In this document: positions 1-5,771 of the stretch, piece after piece
How the letters are laid out: each line of letters opens with the position of its first letter
Position numbering within the stretch: the first letter of the stretch is position 1
Source: Candidatus Latescibacterota bacterium
GTDB lineage: Bacteria > Latescibacterota > UBA2968 > UBA8231
DNA: 5,771 nt
Direction of reading: 5' to 3'
Assembly: GCA_022825185.1 (NCBI GenBank)
Contig: JAJDYK010000240.1
Coordinates: 1 to 5,771 of the forward strand
Made by a program: the position numbers and the translations under genes
Notes under the pieces: generated by a model
The model's input: the letters and a program-made list of their open reading frames with translations, nothing else
What the model was told of the DNA's origin: nothing
Database searches by the model: none

Positions 1-321
1 GTGCCCGGCTCGCACAAGAGTCGCCTCGCCGCGCCCCCGGAGGGATTTGTGGTCCAGCACGAAGTACAGCCTACCGCCCCGGCCGGCTCGGTGATCGTCT
101 TCAACGGCCAGTGCTGGCATGGCGGCGGTGCCAACACCGGCGACCGCAACCGTCACGCCCTCTTCGGCCACTATAGAAAGCACATGCTGGTCTTCCAACT
201 CGATCCGCACGACGGCTTCCCGCCCGAGTGGTGGGACAGCTTGAGCCCGCGTCAGCGCCAACTGATGAGGATGCAAAACGGCCCGGGTGCTCTGCATGCG
301 GCCGATGTGCATTTTCGCTAG
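1..321 (+). CDS. Phytanoyl-CoA dioxygenase (PhyH) family protein, 3' end only
   Basis: This is the C-terminal 106 residues of a non-heme Fe(II)/2-oxoglutarate-dependent oxygenase; the frame is open from base 1, so the GTG there is probably an internal Val codon rather than a start. Visible PhyH landmarks are PGSHKSRL at residues 2-9, the strand AGSVIVFNGQCWH ending at His40, and NTGDRNRHAL. His40 fits the distal iron ligand. Arg51, 11 residues later, fits the 2-oxoglutarate-binding Arg; the same His+11 spacing is known in human phytanoyl-CoA hydroxylase (H264/R275). The HxD iron motif should lie upstream of the window. Family members usually have 250-300 residues, so more than half is missing. 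No signal peptide can be judged; the enzyme is expected to be cytoplasmic. The substrate cannot be told from this part, and bacterial members act on many small molecules. The stop TAG overlaps the ribosome binding site of the next gene, which suggests co-transcription. Confidence 0.88.
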   Translation: MPGSHKSRLAAPPEGFVVQHEVQPTAPAGSVIVFNGQCWHGGGANTGDRNRHALFGHYRKHMLVFQLDPHDGFPPEWWDSLSPRQRQLMRMQNGPGALHAADVHFR

Positions 322-325
322 GAGG
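320..325 (+). promoter_or_regulatory. Ribosome binding site AGGAGG deciding the start at 332
   Basis: AGGAGG overlaps the TAG stop of the dioxygenase gene and sits 6 bases before ATG 332. It is a full six-base match to the core anti-Shine-Dalgarno sequence. It favours 332 over the in-frame ATG at 287, which lies inside the upstream gene and has no comparable site. The overlap of stop and ribosome binding site suggests translational coupling. Confidence 0.85.
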
Positions 326-331
326 CAGGAC

Positions 332-2389
332 ATGCTGAACACCCGCAGCTTCGCGTTCATCCTTGGTATTGGGTTTCTGGCTCCGATCGTCCTAAAGGCT
401 GAAGTGACGACTTGGCAACTTGGCGGCAGCCAGCCCTGGGCCGGCCAAGACACGGTCAGCATTATGATTGACTTTGAGCGCGTCCCTGGTGCCATTCAGC
501 CGGTGCGCGTCGAGCCGGCCGTCAATATCATTTCCCTGCTCAGCAACTGGACGACCTTTCGCCAGCCCAAAGAATTAGGCTATATCGACGGCGAGCGCCC
601 CCGCATCTGGAAGTGGAACGAGGGCAACGGCGACCCAACCGAAAACGGCGTCGCGCTTATTGATGCAGACAGCACCACGTACAATTCCTCCAAGGCCGAG
701 GGCATTGACAAGCAGTTTTTCACCATTGACTTGGCCGTACCCATGCCGGCTCATATTTTCGGCTTCCACACCCCTTCAGGCGGCTTCCGCTCCGACGGCA
801 CGCCGCTGCGCACGGATTCGACGCCGGCCTTCCAAATCTCGATCCAAGAGGAAAACAGCGAGATTTTCGCCATCAAAGGGCCGCTGCCCCTCGCGAGGAT
901 CGTGGCCGAGCCGACGCAAAATTTTGCGCCTGACGTGCTCATTGGTTTTGATCAGCAATACGTGCGCTTCTTCCGCTGGGCCCGCAAATTCTCCATCATC
1001 GACGAGACGGCCTTGAGTCGGAACCGCGTTAGCGGCTCATCCGGCGGCCAAGGCAATCAAGCTCGCTCGCTTTTGGGCACCATCAGCGAATTCGAGGTCT
1101 ATGGCGAGGGCTTTCCCAAGCGGGCCACGTACCGCTCCAAAATCATCGACCTCGGGGCTGAGCAAAACTTTGGTCGGCTGTTCTTTACTGCCACGCCGAT
1201 GCGCTTTGTCAATGGCGAGGCCGTTGAGGCCCTCGATGCACGGGCCTTCGCCGAGATCGAGGTTCGCACGGGTCGGGACGACGACCCGAACATTTATCAC
1301 GAGTACACAGTCACTGGCAAGGAAAAGGTCGTCTCGCGTGCCCGCTACGAGAACGATCTCCGCACCGGATTCGCCCGCACGTGTGCCTCCTGCGACTTCG
1401 TCCAGCGCAGCCCCCGCCCTGGAATGCGGGCCGCAATTACCTACGACCGCGACAACTGGACCTTCTGGTCAACGCCCATCACTCAGTCGGGTCTGCCGCT
1501 CAACCTCGACAGCGGCTCCTTCATACAGGTGTTCATTACCTTGCACAGCACCCGCTTTGCAGATTTTGTGCGCTTGGATTCGCTGTGGGTCGAGCGGGCA
1601 CCGCTATTGGCAGCGCGCGTCCTCGGCGAAGTGGCCCCGCTTGCCGACCCGCGGCCCGCGCACGGGTTCGGCGAGGTGGCCTTGGGCGAAATGGTCGAGT
1701 TTGCGTACGACCTGTCGGCGTCCTTCTCAGGGGGGAATCAGCGCGGCTTCGACCAAGTGCGCATCCAAACGGGTGCCCGGCCTGCGTTCAAAGAGTTGCT
1801 CGTCGGCGGTCAAGAGACCGACCCAGCCGCCGTCCGCGAAGAGGACGATGGGCTGACAGTAGTCTTACCCGAGCGCGTTACCCGCGCCAACAACGCGCCG
1901 TTGCGCATCGTCTTTGCCGCGGAAGTGTTTGAACTGGCCACCACATTCTTGGGTACCGTCGCCGACTCAGAGGTCGAGACCTTGCCCCAACCCATCGTCT
2001 CTGGGGACGCCAGCGAATTGCTCTCCACTAATAGTCTGCGCGTCCTTAGCGTTTCGGATCAACAACCTGCCCTGGTGCAAAACTTGCGCTTTTCAACGCC
2101 TGTGTTGACGCCCAATGGCGATGGCGTTCACGACGAGCTTCGCATGGCCTATTCCCTCTATGGCCTGCCGGAAGAGGTGCCCGTCGAATTGGCGGTCTAT
2201 GCGCTCGACGGACGCCATGTGGCGACCGTGTCCCAAGGCTTGCAAACAGCCGGCCCGCAAACGGCTCGCTGGGACGGACGCGACGCAGCGGGCCGTGCCC
2301 TGCCTCCGGGCGTGTACCTAGTCTCCGTGGTCCTGCAATCCGAGCGCCGCGCTGCCGCCTTGCTCCGCCCCGTGGGCGTGGCGTACTGA
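332..2389 (+). CDS. Exported discoidin-like protein with C-terminal FlgD-Ig/CHU_C-type domain (685 aa)
   Basis: Starting at ATG 332 gives a Sec signal peptide: Arg5, a hydrophobic core at about 7-21, and likely cleavage after LKA (residue 23). The frame also opens at ATG 287, but that would bury the signal. Residues about 66-258 resemble a discoidin/F5-8C beta-sandwich, with LIDADSTTYN at 109-118 and FFTIDL at 129-134, though the fold is divergent. It closes with ISEFEVYG, and after GFP comes IIDLG (271-275). A second beta-rich domain spans about 265-425 and carries a CASC motif (C351, C354), the only cysteines in the protein. Residues about 426-555 form a module I cannot name but which recurs in the next gene. 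Residues about 587-685 are FlgD-Ig/CHU_C-like: TPNGDGVHDE at 593-602, YALDGRHVATV, ARWDGRDAAGRALPPGVYLVSV. Such C-terminal domains occur on surface or secreted proteins in FCB-type bacteria. The role is probably extracellular binding or structure; no catalytic motif is seen. The next gene is a paralogue. Confidence 0.85.
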   Translation: MLNTRSFAFILGIGFLAPIVLKAEVTTWQLGGSQPWAGQDTVSIMIDFERVPGAIQPVRVEPAVNIISLLSNWTTFRQPKELGYIDGERPRIWKWNEGNGDPTENGVALIDADSTTYNSSKAEGIDKQFFTIDLAVPMPAHIFGFHTPSGGFRSDGTPLRTDSTPAFQISIQEENSEIFAIKGPLPLARIVAEPTQNFAPDVLIGFDQQYVRFFRWARKFSIIDETALSRNRVSGSSGGQGNQARSLLGTISEFEVYGEGFPKRATYRSKIIDLGAEQNFGRLFFTATPMRFVNGEAVEALDARAFAEIEVRTGRDDDPNIYHEYTVTGKEKVVSRARYENDLRTGFARTCASCDFVQRSPRPGMRAAITYDRDNWTFWSTPITQSGLPLNLDSGSFIQVFITLHSTRFADFVRLDSLWVERAPLLAARVLGEVAPLADPRPAHGFGEVALGEMVEFAYDLSASFSGGNQRGFDQVRIQTGARPAFKELLVGGQETDPAAVREEDDGLTVVLPERVTRANNAPLRIVFAAEVFELATTFLGTVADSEVETLPQPIVSGDASELLSTNSLRVLSVSDQQPALVQNLRFSTPVLTPNGDGVHDELRMAYSLYGLPEEVPVELAVYALDGRHVATVSQGLQTAGPQTARWDGRDAAGRALPPGVYLVSVVLQSERRAAALLRPVGVAY
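2097..2124 (+). repeat. Direct near-repeat, copy 1: DNA coding [ST]PV[LI]TPNGDG
   Basis: These 28 bases match 4462-4489 at 25 positions when aligned by eye; the core acgcccaatggcga is identical. Both copies lie at the start of the C-terminal FlgD-Ig/CHU_C-like domain in the two paralogous genes. The identity probably reflects common descent of the two genes plus protein-level constraint on the TPNGDG motif, rather than a mobile repeat. Confidence 0.7.
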
Positions 2390-2394
2390 GGAAG
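2388..2394 (+). promoter_or_regulatory. Ribosome binding site GAGGAAG for the 781-aa gene
   Basis: GAGGAAG overlaps the TGA stop of the preceding gene and ends 8 bases before ATG 2403. It supports ATG 2403 over the in-frame GTG at 2394, which is part of this site and has no purine-rich sequence upstream of it. As with the gene before, the binding site lies across the previous stop codon, which suggests coupled translation. Confidence 0.7.
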
Positions 2395-2402
2395 TGGGAA
2401 CG

Positions 2403-4748
2403 ATGCGATTTCTTTTACCGCTCGTCTGCGTCGCGGTTGTGGCCACGGCCGCCAGCAGCGAAACCCTGACCTTCCAAGGGCAAGATGCTTGGACGACTTG
2501 GCAGGTGCCCCTTGGCCTAACTGAGGTGGGCGAGAATGGCCAGCTACAGCTCGTCAAGTTCCGCAAGGACATCAACGCAGTCGCCGATGCCCATCGCTTC
2601 TCCTACGAGAGCAAAAGCCGCGGACAAGTTGCGGGCGGCATCTGGGAGGCGACCTCCAATCCTGCTGATGCAGACTACATCATCGACGGGGATCTCCAGA
2701 CCTTTTGGCGTCCAGATCCAGCGGATGCCGTCGAAGACTGGGCCATTGAGATAGACTTGGGCCGGGCCGTGTTGGCTCGGGAGATACGCCTCGTCTTTCC
2801 CGACGACGAGGACGCGCGTCCCTTCCGTCAGTTTACCGTGTACGGTAGCCCGGGGACCCGCATATCGGTCCAAGACGACTTGGTGCTGCTGGAGCCGCTC
2901 TTCCGCACGACCCGGCCCAACGCGGCCAGCGAGGTCGTCATCCCCCTCGGGTTCACTGCCCGCGATAGCGTATTTCAGCTCGACGAGGGCTTGGCTATCG
3001 ACCCGGTGGCCAAAAACAACTATCGGGTGATCCAGCGCATCCGCATTGAGGCGGAAGAAAAGACTCCGGACGCAGCCTTGGCCGAGATTGAGGTTCGCGG
3101 CATTGGCGACAACATCAGCATTGGCACCATGCAGCGGGGCCGCTTTGTCAACGGAGTCAACTCAGTCGATCCGCAAAATCTCTTCGACGCCGACATGAAC
3201 ACCAACAACCTAATCGGCTCTTCGTATGGCAGCCTCGGCTGGAAGGAGGGTGGGGTGTGGTTTGGAGTGGATTTGGGGGCGGTGTTTTTCGTCGATGAAT
3301 TCTTCCTCTATTCCTTTAGGCCCGACGAGGGCTTGGTGGGCTTCTCGATCAATGGCACCGGCCCGGGCCATACGGTGCTCTATTCAGACGGCACCCGCAG
3401 TCTTAGTTCCAATCTGCCCGTGCCCGATGCATTTGACTATACAGAGCTCCTGACCCACATCAATCCCAACGCCGACCGCCTGCTCTACATTCGCTATATG
3501 TTCAAGCCGCGCAAGATGCGCTACTTCTTCTGGCACGGCATCAGAGACACCGGCTGGGGCATCGTCAAATGGGCCGAGTTCATGCTGTTCTCTCCGGGCT
3601 ATCCCGCCGAAGTAGTATTGCACTCGGACTTCATCGACTTAGGACAAACCTCGGGCGACGGGCGTCCAAAAGTCATCAAAAACCTCTCTTGGGATACCGA
3701 GCTGGCCGCGGGCACCCGCCTGCAACTGCGCTCGCGCTCGGGCAACTCGCTAGAGCCGGTCTTTACGTTTTACAACAAGATCGGCGAACAGGTCACCGAG
3801 GATAAGTGGAATAGTTCGCCCAAGGTGCTGCGCGGTCCGGTCGATACGACGCTCGTGGTGGGCGAGGATTGGGGCGAATGGAGCAACGTCTATCAGTTCT
3901 CGGGCGAGGCATTTCAGTCGGAGAGCCCGCGCCGCTTCATCCTGCTGGAGATGATCCTCTCCACCGACGACCCCAGCGTAGCGCCGGTGGTCCATTCGCT
4001 CTCGGTCGAGTTTGAGGACGCGCTGTTGCAGGGTGCAGTGGGTCGCATTGAGCCGCGCCAAGCCGTCCCCAACGAGGCCACCCGTTTCACCTATACGCTG
4101 TGGCCGCAGATGGAGGCTGAGGACTCGGGTTTCGACCTATTGCGCTTTACCGTGCCGGGTCGGATTGACGCCGAGGACCTCGAACTACACATCGGCTCCG
4201 CGCCGGTCGAACCTGCCCGCGTCGAGCAACAGGGCGACTCGCTGTTGGTCGCCCTGCCGCACATTGTGACCGAGGACTCGATTCGGGTGGATTTCACGAC
4301 GAGGGTTTTGCACAACGCCACGGTTTTTCCCCTCGATCTCGGGTTGAGCGAGCGGCCCGGCCTCTGGCAGTCGGTCGAGCCAGCCGAGCGCCGCTCTCAG
4401 GTAGTAATGCTACCCGAGCTAGCCGAGCACGGCCAACTCATCGACGCATTGGAACTGGCTTCGCCTGTGATCACGCCCAATGGCGACGGGATCAACGACG
4501 CGCTCGACATGCGATTTGTGGTCTTCAAGCTAGACACAACGACCCCCACGCTCGCGCTCTACGATCTAGCGGGCCGCCAAGTCGCTGCGGTCGAATCCAC
4601 GCCGACCGCAACGGGCCATCGCTTCACTTGGACGGGCCGCGACGCGTCGGGGGCCTTAGTTGCGCCGGGCATTTATCTCTACCGCCTCGATTTGGGGGCC
4701 GAGTCGGGGCCGGGGACGCACGCGGGTTCGATCTCGGTTGTCTATTAG
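2403..4748 (+). CDS. Exported protein with two discoidin-like domains and C-terminal FlgD-Ig/CHU_C-type domain (781 aa)
   Basis: ATG 2403 starts a clean Sec signal peptide (MRFLLPLVCVAVVATAASS, cleavage about residues 16-19). GTG 2394 would only add three residues. Discoidin-like domain 1 is at about 70-235, with the F5/8C-type turn IIDGDLQTFWRPDP (93-106), then WAIEIDLGRAVLAREIRLVFP, closing with LAEIEVRG. Discoidin-like domain 2 is at about 243-400, with LFDADMNTNN and VWFGVDLGAVFFVDEF, closing with WAEFMLFSPGYP and then FIDLG (410-414). A further beta-rich domain follows, then the unnamed module shared with the upstream paralogue (about 539-660), then the FlgD-Ig/CHU_C-like domain (about 685-781): TPNGDGINDALD at 691-702, YDLAGRQVAAV, FTWTGRDASGALVAPGIYLYRL. 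The mature protein has no cysteine and no lipobox, so it is not an evident lipoprotein. Discoidin domains often bind carbohydrate, so a surface or secreted glycan-binding role is a reasonable inference. No hydrolase motif is seen. Confidence 0.87.
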   Translation: MRFLLPLVCVAVVATAASSETLTFQGQDAWTTWQVPLGLTEVGENGQLQLVKFRKDINAVADAHRFSYESKSRGQVAGGIWEATSNPADADYIIDGDLQTFWRPDPADAVEDWAIEIDLGRAVLAREIRLVFPDDEDARPFRQFTVYGSPGTRISVQDDLVLLEPLFRTTRPNAASEVVIPLGFTARDSVFQLDEGLAIDPVAKNNYRVIQRIRIEAEEKTPDAALAEIEVRGIGDNISIGTMQRGRFVNGVNSVDPQNLFDADMNTNNLIGSSYGSLGWKEGGVWFGVDLGAVFFVDEFFLYSFRPDEGLVGFSINGTGPGHTVLYSDGTRSLSSNLPVPDAFDYTELLTHINPNADRLLYIRYMFKPRKMRYFFWHGIRDTGWGIVKWAEFMLFSPGYPAEVVLHSDFIDLGQTSGDGRPKVIKNLSWDTELAAGTRLQLRSRSGNSLEPVFTFYNKIGEQVTEDKWNSSPKVLRGPVDTTLVVGEDWGEWSNVYQFSGEAFQSESPRRFILLEMILSTDDPSVAPVVHSLSVEFEDALLQGAVGRIEPRQAVPNEATRFTYTLWPQMEAEDSGFDLLRFTVPGRIDAEDLELHIGSAPVEPARVEQQGDSLLVALPHIVTEDSIRVDFTTRVLHNATVFPLDLGLSERPGLWQSVEPAERRSQVVMLPELAEHGQLIDALELASPVITPNGDGINDALDMRFVVFKLDTTTPTLALYDLAGRQVAAVESTPTATGHRFTWTGRDASGALVAPGIYLYRLDLGAESGPGTHAGSISVVY
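4462..4489 (+). repeat. Direct near-repeat, copy 2: DNA coding [ST]PV[LI]TPNGDG
   Basis: This is the partner of 2097-2124 (25 of 28 bases identical by eye). It encodes SPVITPNGDG at the start of the C-terminal domain of the 781-aa protein. The three differences are two at the variable Leu/Ile codon and one synonymous third-position change in the GDG stretch. Confidence 0.7.
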
Positions 4749-4820
4749 GGGCCAAAATTAAGGAGACTAACAAGATTTATGGGATTAGGTCTGTCGCTTG
4801 CGAAATTTCAACACTGTTTT

Positions 4821-4838
4821 GTTGGAACGATGCGGTTT
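4821..4838 (+). repeat. Copy of the translation-start sequence of the 781-aa gene
   Basis: Sixteen of these 18 bases match 2394-2411, where the 781-aa gene starts; the shared core is ggaacgatgcg followed by a/g and ttt. Both read [V/M]GTMRF in their frames, and in both the ATG opens a hydrophobic signal-peptide-like stretch. Obvious similarity does not extend clearly to either side. It may mark a reused or duplicated start region, or may be chance. Confidence 0.5.
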
Positions 4839-4896
4839 GTAACGAATGCCTTGTTATTTATGCTTCTCTTCCTCCCTTCCATCGCCTTCACAACTC

Positions 4897-4903
4897 AAAG
4901 GAG
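4897..4903 (+). promoter_or_regulatory. Ribosome binding site AAAGGAG for the lactonase start at 4911
   Basis: AAAGGAG ends 7 bases before ATG 4911, which is ideal spacing. It is the main reason to prefer 4911 over the in-frame ATGs at 4779 (site too far upstream, 13 bases) and 4830 (only a GGA at 4824-4826, three bases before the codon). Confidence 0.75.
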
Positions 4904-4910
4904 TACCACT

Positions 4911-5771
4911 ATGAGTGACTATCTCGTCTATATCGGCACCTATTCCAGCGGCGACGAGGATGGCATTTACGTCTATCGCCTCGACATGGCTACCGGGGCG
5001 CTCGCCTATCAAAGCAGCATTGGCGGCATAGACAACCCTTCCTTCCTCGACATTGCGCCCAACCGCCGCTTCCTGTACGCCATCGGCGAGACTAGCGCGG
5101 TCGGCGACCGGCCCGGCGGCGCGGTTGCGGCCTTTGCCATTGACCAGCAGAGCGGAGCTTTGACCCACATCAACACCGAATCGACCGTTGGCCCCGGCCC
5201 TTGCCACATCAGCATCGACCGCGCTGGTAAGTACGCGCTAGCTGCCAACTACGGCGGCGGCAGCGTCGCCATCCTGCCGATCCGGGAGGATGGCTCGCTC
5301 GGCCCGGCTACGGATTTCGTCCAACACGAGGGTTCTTCGGTCAACCCAAGACGCCAAGAGGGACCGCACGCCCATTCGATTATGGTCGCCCCCAACAACA
5401 AACACGCCTTTGCCCCCGACTTGGGCATCGACAAGGTGCTCATCTATGCGATTGATCACGCGAATGGCAAGCTGGTCGCGCAGACGCCTGCGGAAATCGC
5501 CCCCGGCAGCGGCCCGCGCCACCTCGCCTTCCATCCCGACAGCCAATGGGCTTACGTCATCAACGAGTTGAGCAACACCATCACGGCTTTCGACTACGAC
5601 GCCGACGCCGGCACGCTCGCCACTATCCAGACCATCTCGACGCTGCCCGACGGCTATGCGGAGGTCAGCCACACCGCCGACATCCACGTCCACCCCAATG
5701 GCCGCTTCCTCTACGGGTCCAATCGAGGCCACGACTCTATTGCCGTCTATGCCATCGACCAAGACAACGGC
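4911..5771 (+). CDS. pgl: Lactonase, seven-bladed beta-propeller family (6-phosphogluconolactonase-like), 5' part
   Basis: The frame runs without a stop from ATG 4911 to the window end (287 codons). The protein starts MSDYLVYIGTYSSG, the usual N-terminus of the YbhE-type lactonase family (PF10282). Five propeller-blade repeats are visible about 50-55 residues apart: NPSFLDIAPNRRFLYAIGE (42-60), GPCHISIDRAGKYALAANYG (96-115), GPHAHSIMVAPNNKHAFAPD (151-170), GPRHLAFHPDSQWAYVINEL (201-220) and ADIHVHPNGRFLYGSNRG (256-273). Family members have about 340-390 residues, so roughly the last two blades are missing. Characterised members hydrolyse 6-phosphoglucono-1,5-lactone in the oxidative pentose phosphate pathway in the cytoplasm; others act on different lactones, so the substrate is inferred. 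The upstream frame is open and encodes a signal-peptide-like stretch, so an exported form that would act on unphosphorylated sugar lactones is possible. The gene lies 162 bases after the preceding stop and may share its transcript. Confidence 0.9.
   Translation, partial: MSDYLVYIGTYSSGDEDGIYVYRLDMATGALAYQSSIGGIDNPSFLDIAPNRRFLYAIGETSAVGDRPGGAVAAFAIDQQSGALTHINTESTVGPGPCHISIDRAGKYALAANYGGGSVAILPIREDGSLGPATDFVQHEGSSVNPRRQEGPHAHSIMVAPNNKHAFAPDLGIDKVLIYAIDHANGKLVAQTPAEIAPGSGPRHLAFHPDSQWAYVINELSNTITAFDYDADAGTLATIQTISTLPDGYAEVSHTADIHVHPNGRFLYGSNRGHDSIAVYAIDQDNG

Larger units (their letters stand above)
4749..4910 (+). other. A+T-rich spacer carrying an in-frame signal-peptide-like extension of the lactonase
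   Basis: This 162-base spacer is 43% GC (69 of 162 counted), well below the genes beside it. No convincing GC hairpin with a U-tract was found, so no terminator is called. From the TAG at 4746 the lactonase frame has no stop. In that frame are ATG 4779, preceded by TAAGGAG (4759-4765) at a long 13-base spacing, and ATG 4830. From 4830 it reads MRFVTNALLFMLLFLPSIAF, a plausible Sec signal peptide with possible cleavage after SIA, joining 27 codons later to Met 4911. The lactonase may therefore be made as an exported form, or the stretch may be ordinary leader or a gene relic. The sequence gives no decisive choice. Confidence 0.45.

Noticed and set aside
287..331. Upstream in-frame ATG at 287 as the start of the 685-aa protein
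   Set aside because: It lies inside the dioxygenase gene, lacks a good ribosome binding site, and would put 15 residues ahead of a clear signal peptide; ATG 332 has AGGAGG at ideal spacing.
1101..1856. 251-codon open frame on the plus strand in another frame
   Set aside because: The translation is a low-complexity run rich in Arg, Ser and Pro, typical of an out-of-frame reading of GC-rich coding DNA, and overlaps the well-supported 685-aa gene.
2403..2460. Lipoprotein signal in the 781-aa protein using Cys9
   Set aside because: Val precedes the Cys where Gly, Ala or Ser is needed, and it sits inside the hydrophobic core with an ordinary signal peptidase I site after it.
4837..4864. Possible sigma-70 promoter TTGTAA, 16 bases, TATGCT before the lactonase
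   Set aside because: Each box matches the consensus at only four of six positions, which is expected by chance in an A+T-rich spacer, and the promoter rules of the host are unknown.
4746..4910. Amber readthrough fusing the 781-aa protein to the lactonase, since the frame is the same and has no further stop
   Set aside because: The TAG follows a complete C-terminal domain, another gene here also uses TAG as its stop, and the lactonase has its own strong ribosome binding site. A shared frame occurs by chance one time in three.
4628..4918. 96-codon plus-strand frame spanning the end of the 781-aa gene and the spacer
   Set aside because: It starts inside the FlgD-Ig-like domain in another frame, has no ribosome binding site of note and encodes nothing recognisable.
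5238..5762. 174-codon open frame on the minus strand
   Set aside because: It is antisense to the lactonase, whose protein is recognised with conserved blades throughout; high GC content produces such shadow frames.
1..5771. CRISPR array, tRNA, rRNA, insertion sequence or phage attachment site
   Set aside because: No regularly spaced repeats, cloverleaf-like segments, transposase motifs or terminal inverted repeats were seen on either strand by reading.

Overview
The window looks like a piece of a moderately GC-rich bacterial genome. A 60-base sample inside the last gene counts to about 67% GC, while the only long spacer counts to 43%. All supportable genes lie on the + strand, and initiation is Shine-Dalgarno led throughout. 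The combination of a phytanoyl-CoA dioxygenase-like enzyme, large Sec-exported discoidin-type proteins and C-terminal FlgD-Ig/CHU_C-like domains with a TPNGDG motif recalls uncultured bacteria of the FCB group or nearby lineages (for example Latescibacterota- or Poribacteria-like genomes). That placement is a low-confidence inference; no marker gene is present.

Layout: (1) 1-321 is the 3' end of a PhyH-family Fe(II)/2-oxoglutarate dioxygenase gene. (2) After 10 bases, 332-2389 encodes a 685-aa exported multidomain protein. (3) After 13 bases, 2403-4748 encodes a 781-aa exported protein that is clearly a divergent paralogue of the previous one. (4) A 162-base A+T-rich spacer follows (4749-4910). 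It contains a second Shine-Dalgarno-like site and an in-frame, signal-peptide-like reading frame. (5) 4911-5771 is the 5' part of a seven-bladed beta-propeller lactonase gene (6-phosphogluconolactonase/YbhE type), which runs off the window with 287 codons visible.

The first three genes are packed like an operon, and the lactonase may belong to it. The two central proteins share a plan: signal peptide, a short beta segment (GxIQxV-like in one, GQLQLV in the other), one or two discoidin-like beta-sandwiches with an [IF]D[AG]Dxx[TN]-type turn and a later IDLG-type strand, a following beta domain, an unnamed conserved module, and a C-terminal FlgD-Ig-like domain. They probably act outside the cytoplasm, plausibly in carbohydrate or surface binding, but no enzymatic motif is visible in either. 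The most unusual points are the tandem paralogue pair with its unnamed shared module, a CxxC insertion found in only one copy, and the signal-peptide-like extension upstream of the lactonase, which repeats the translation-start sequence of the 781-aa gene.
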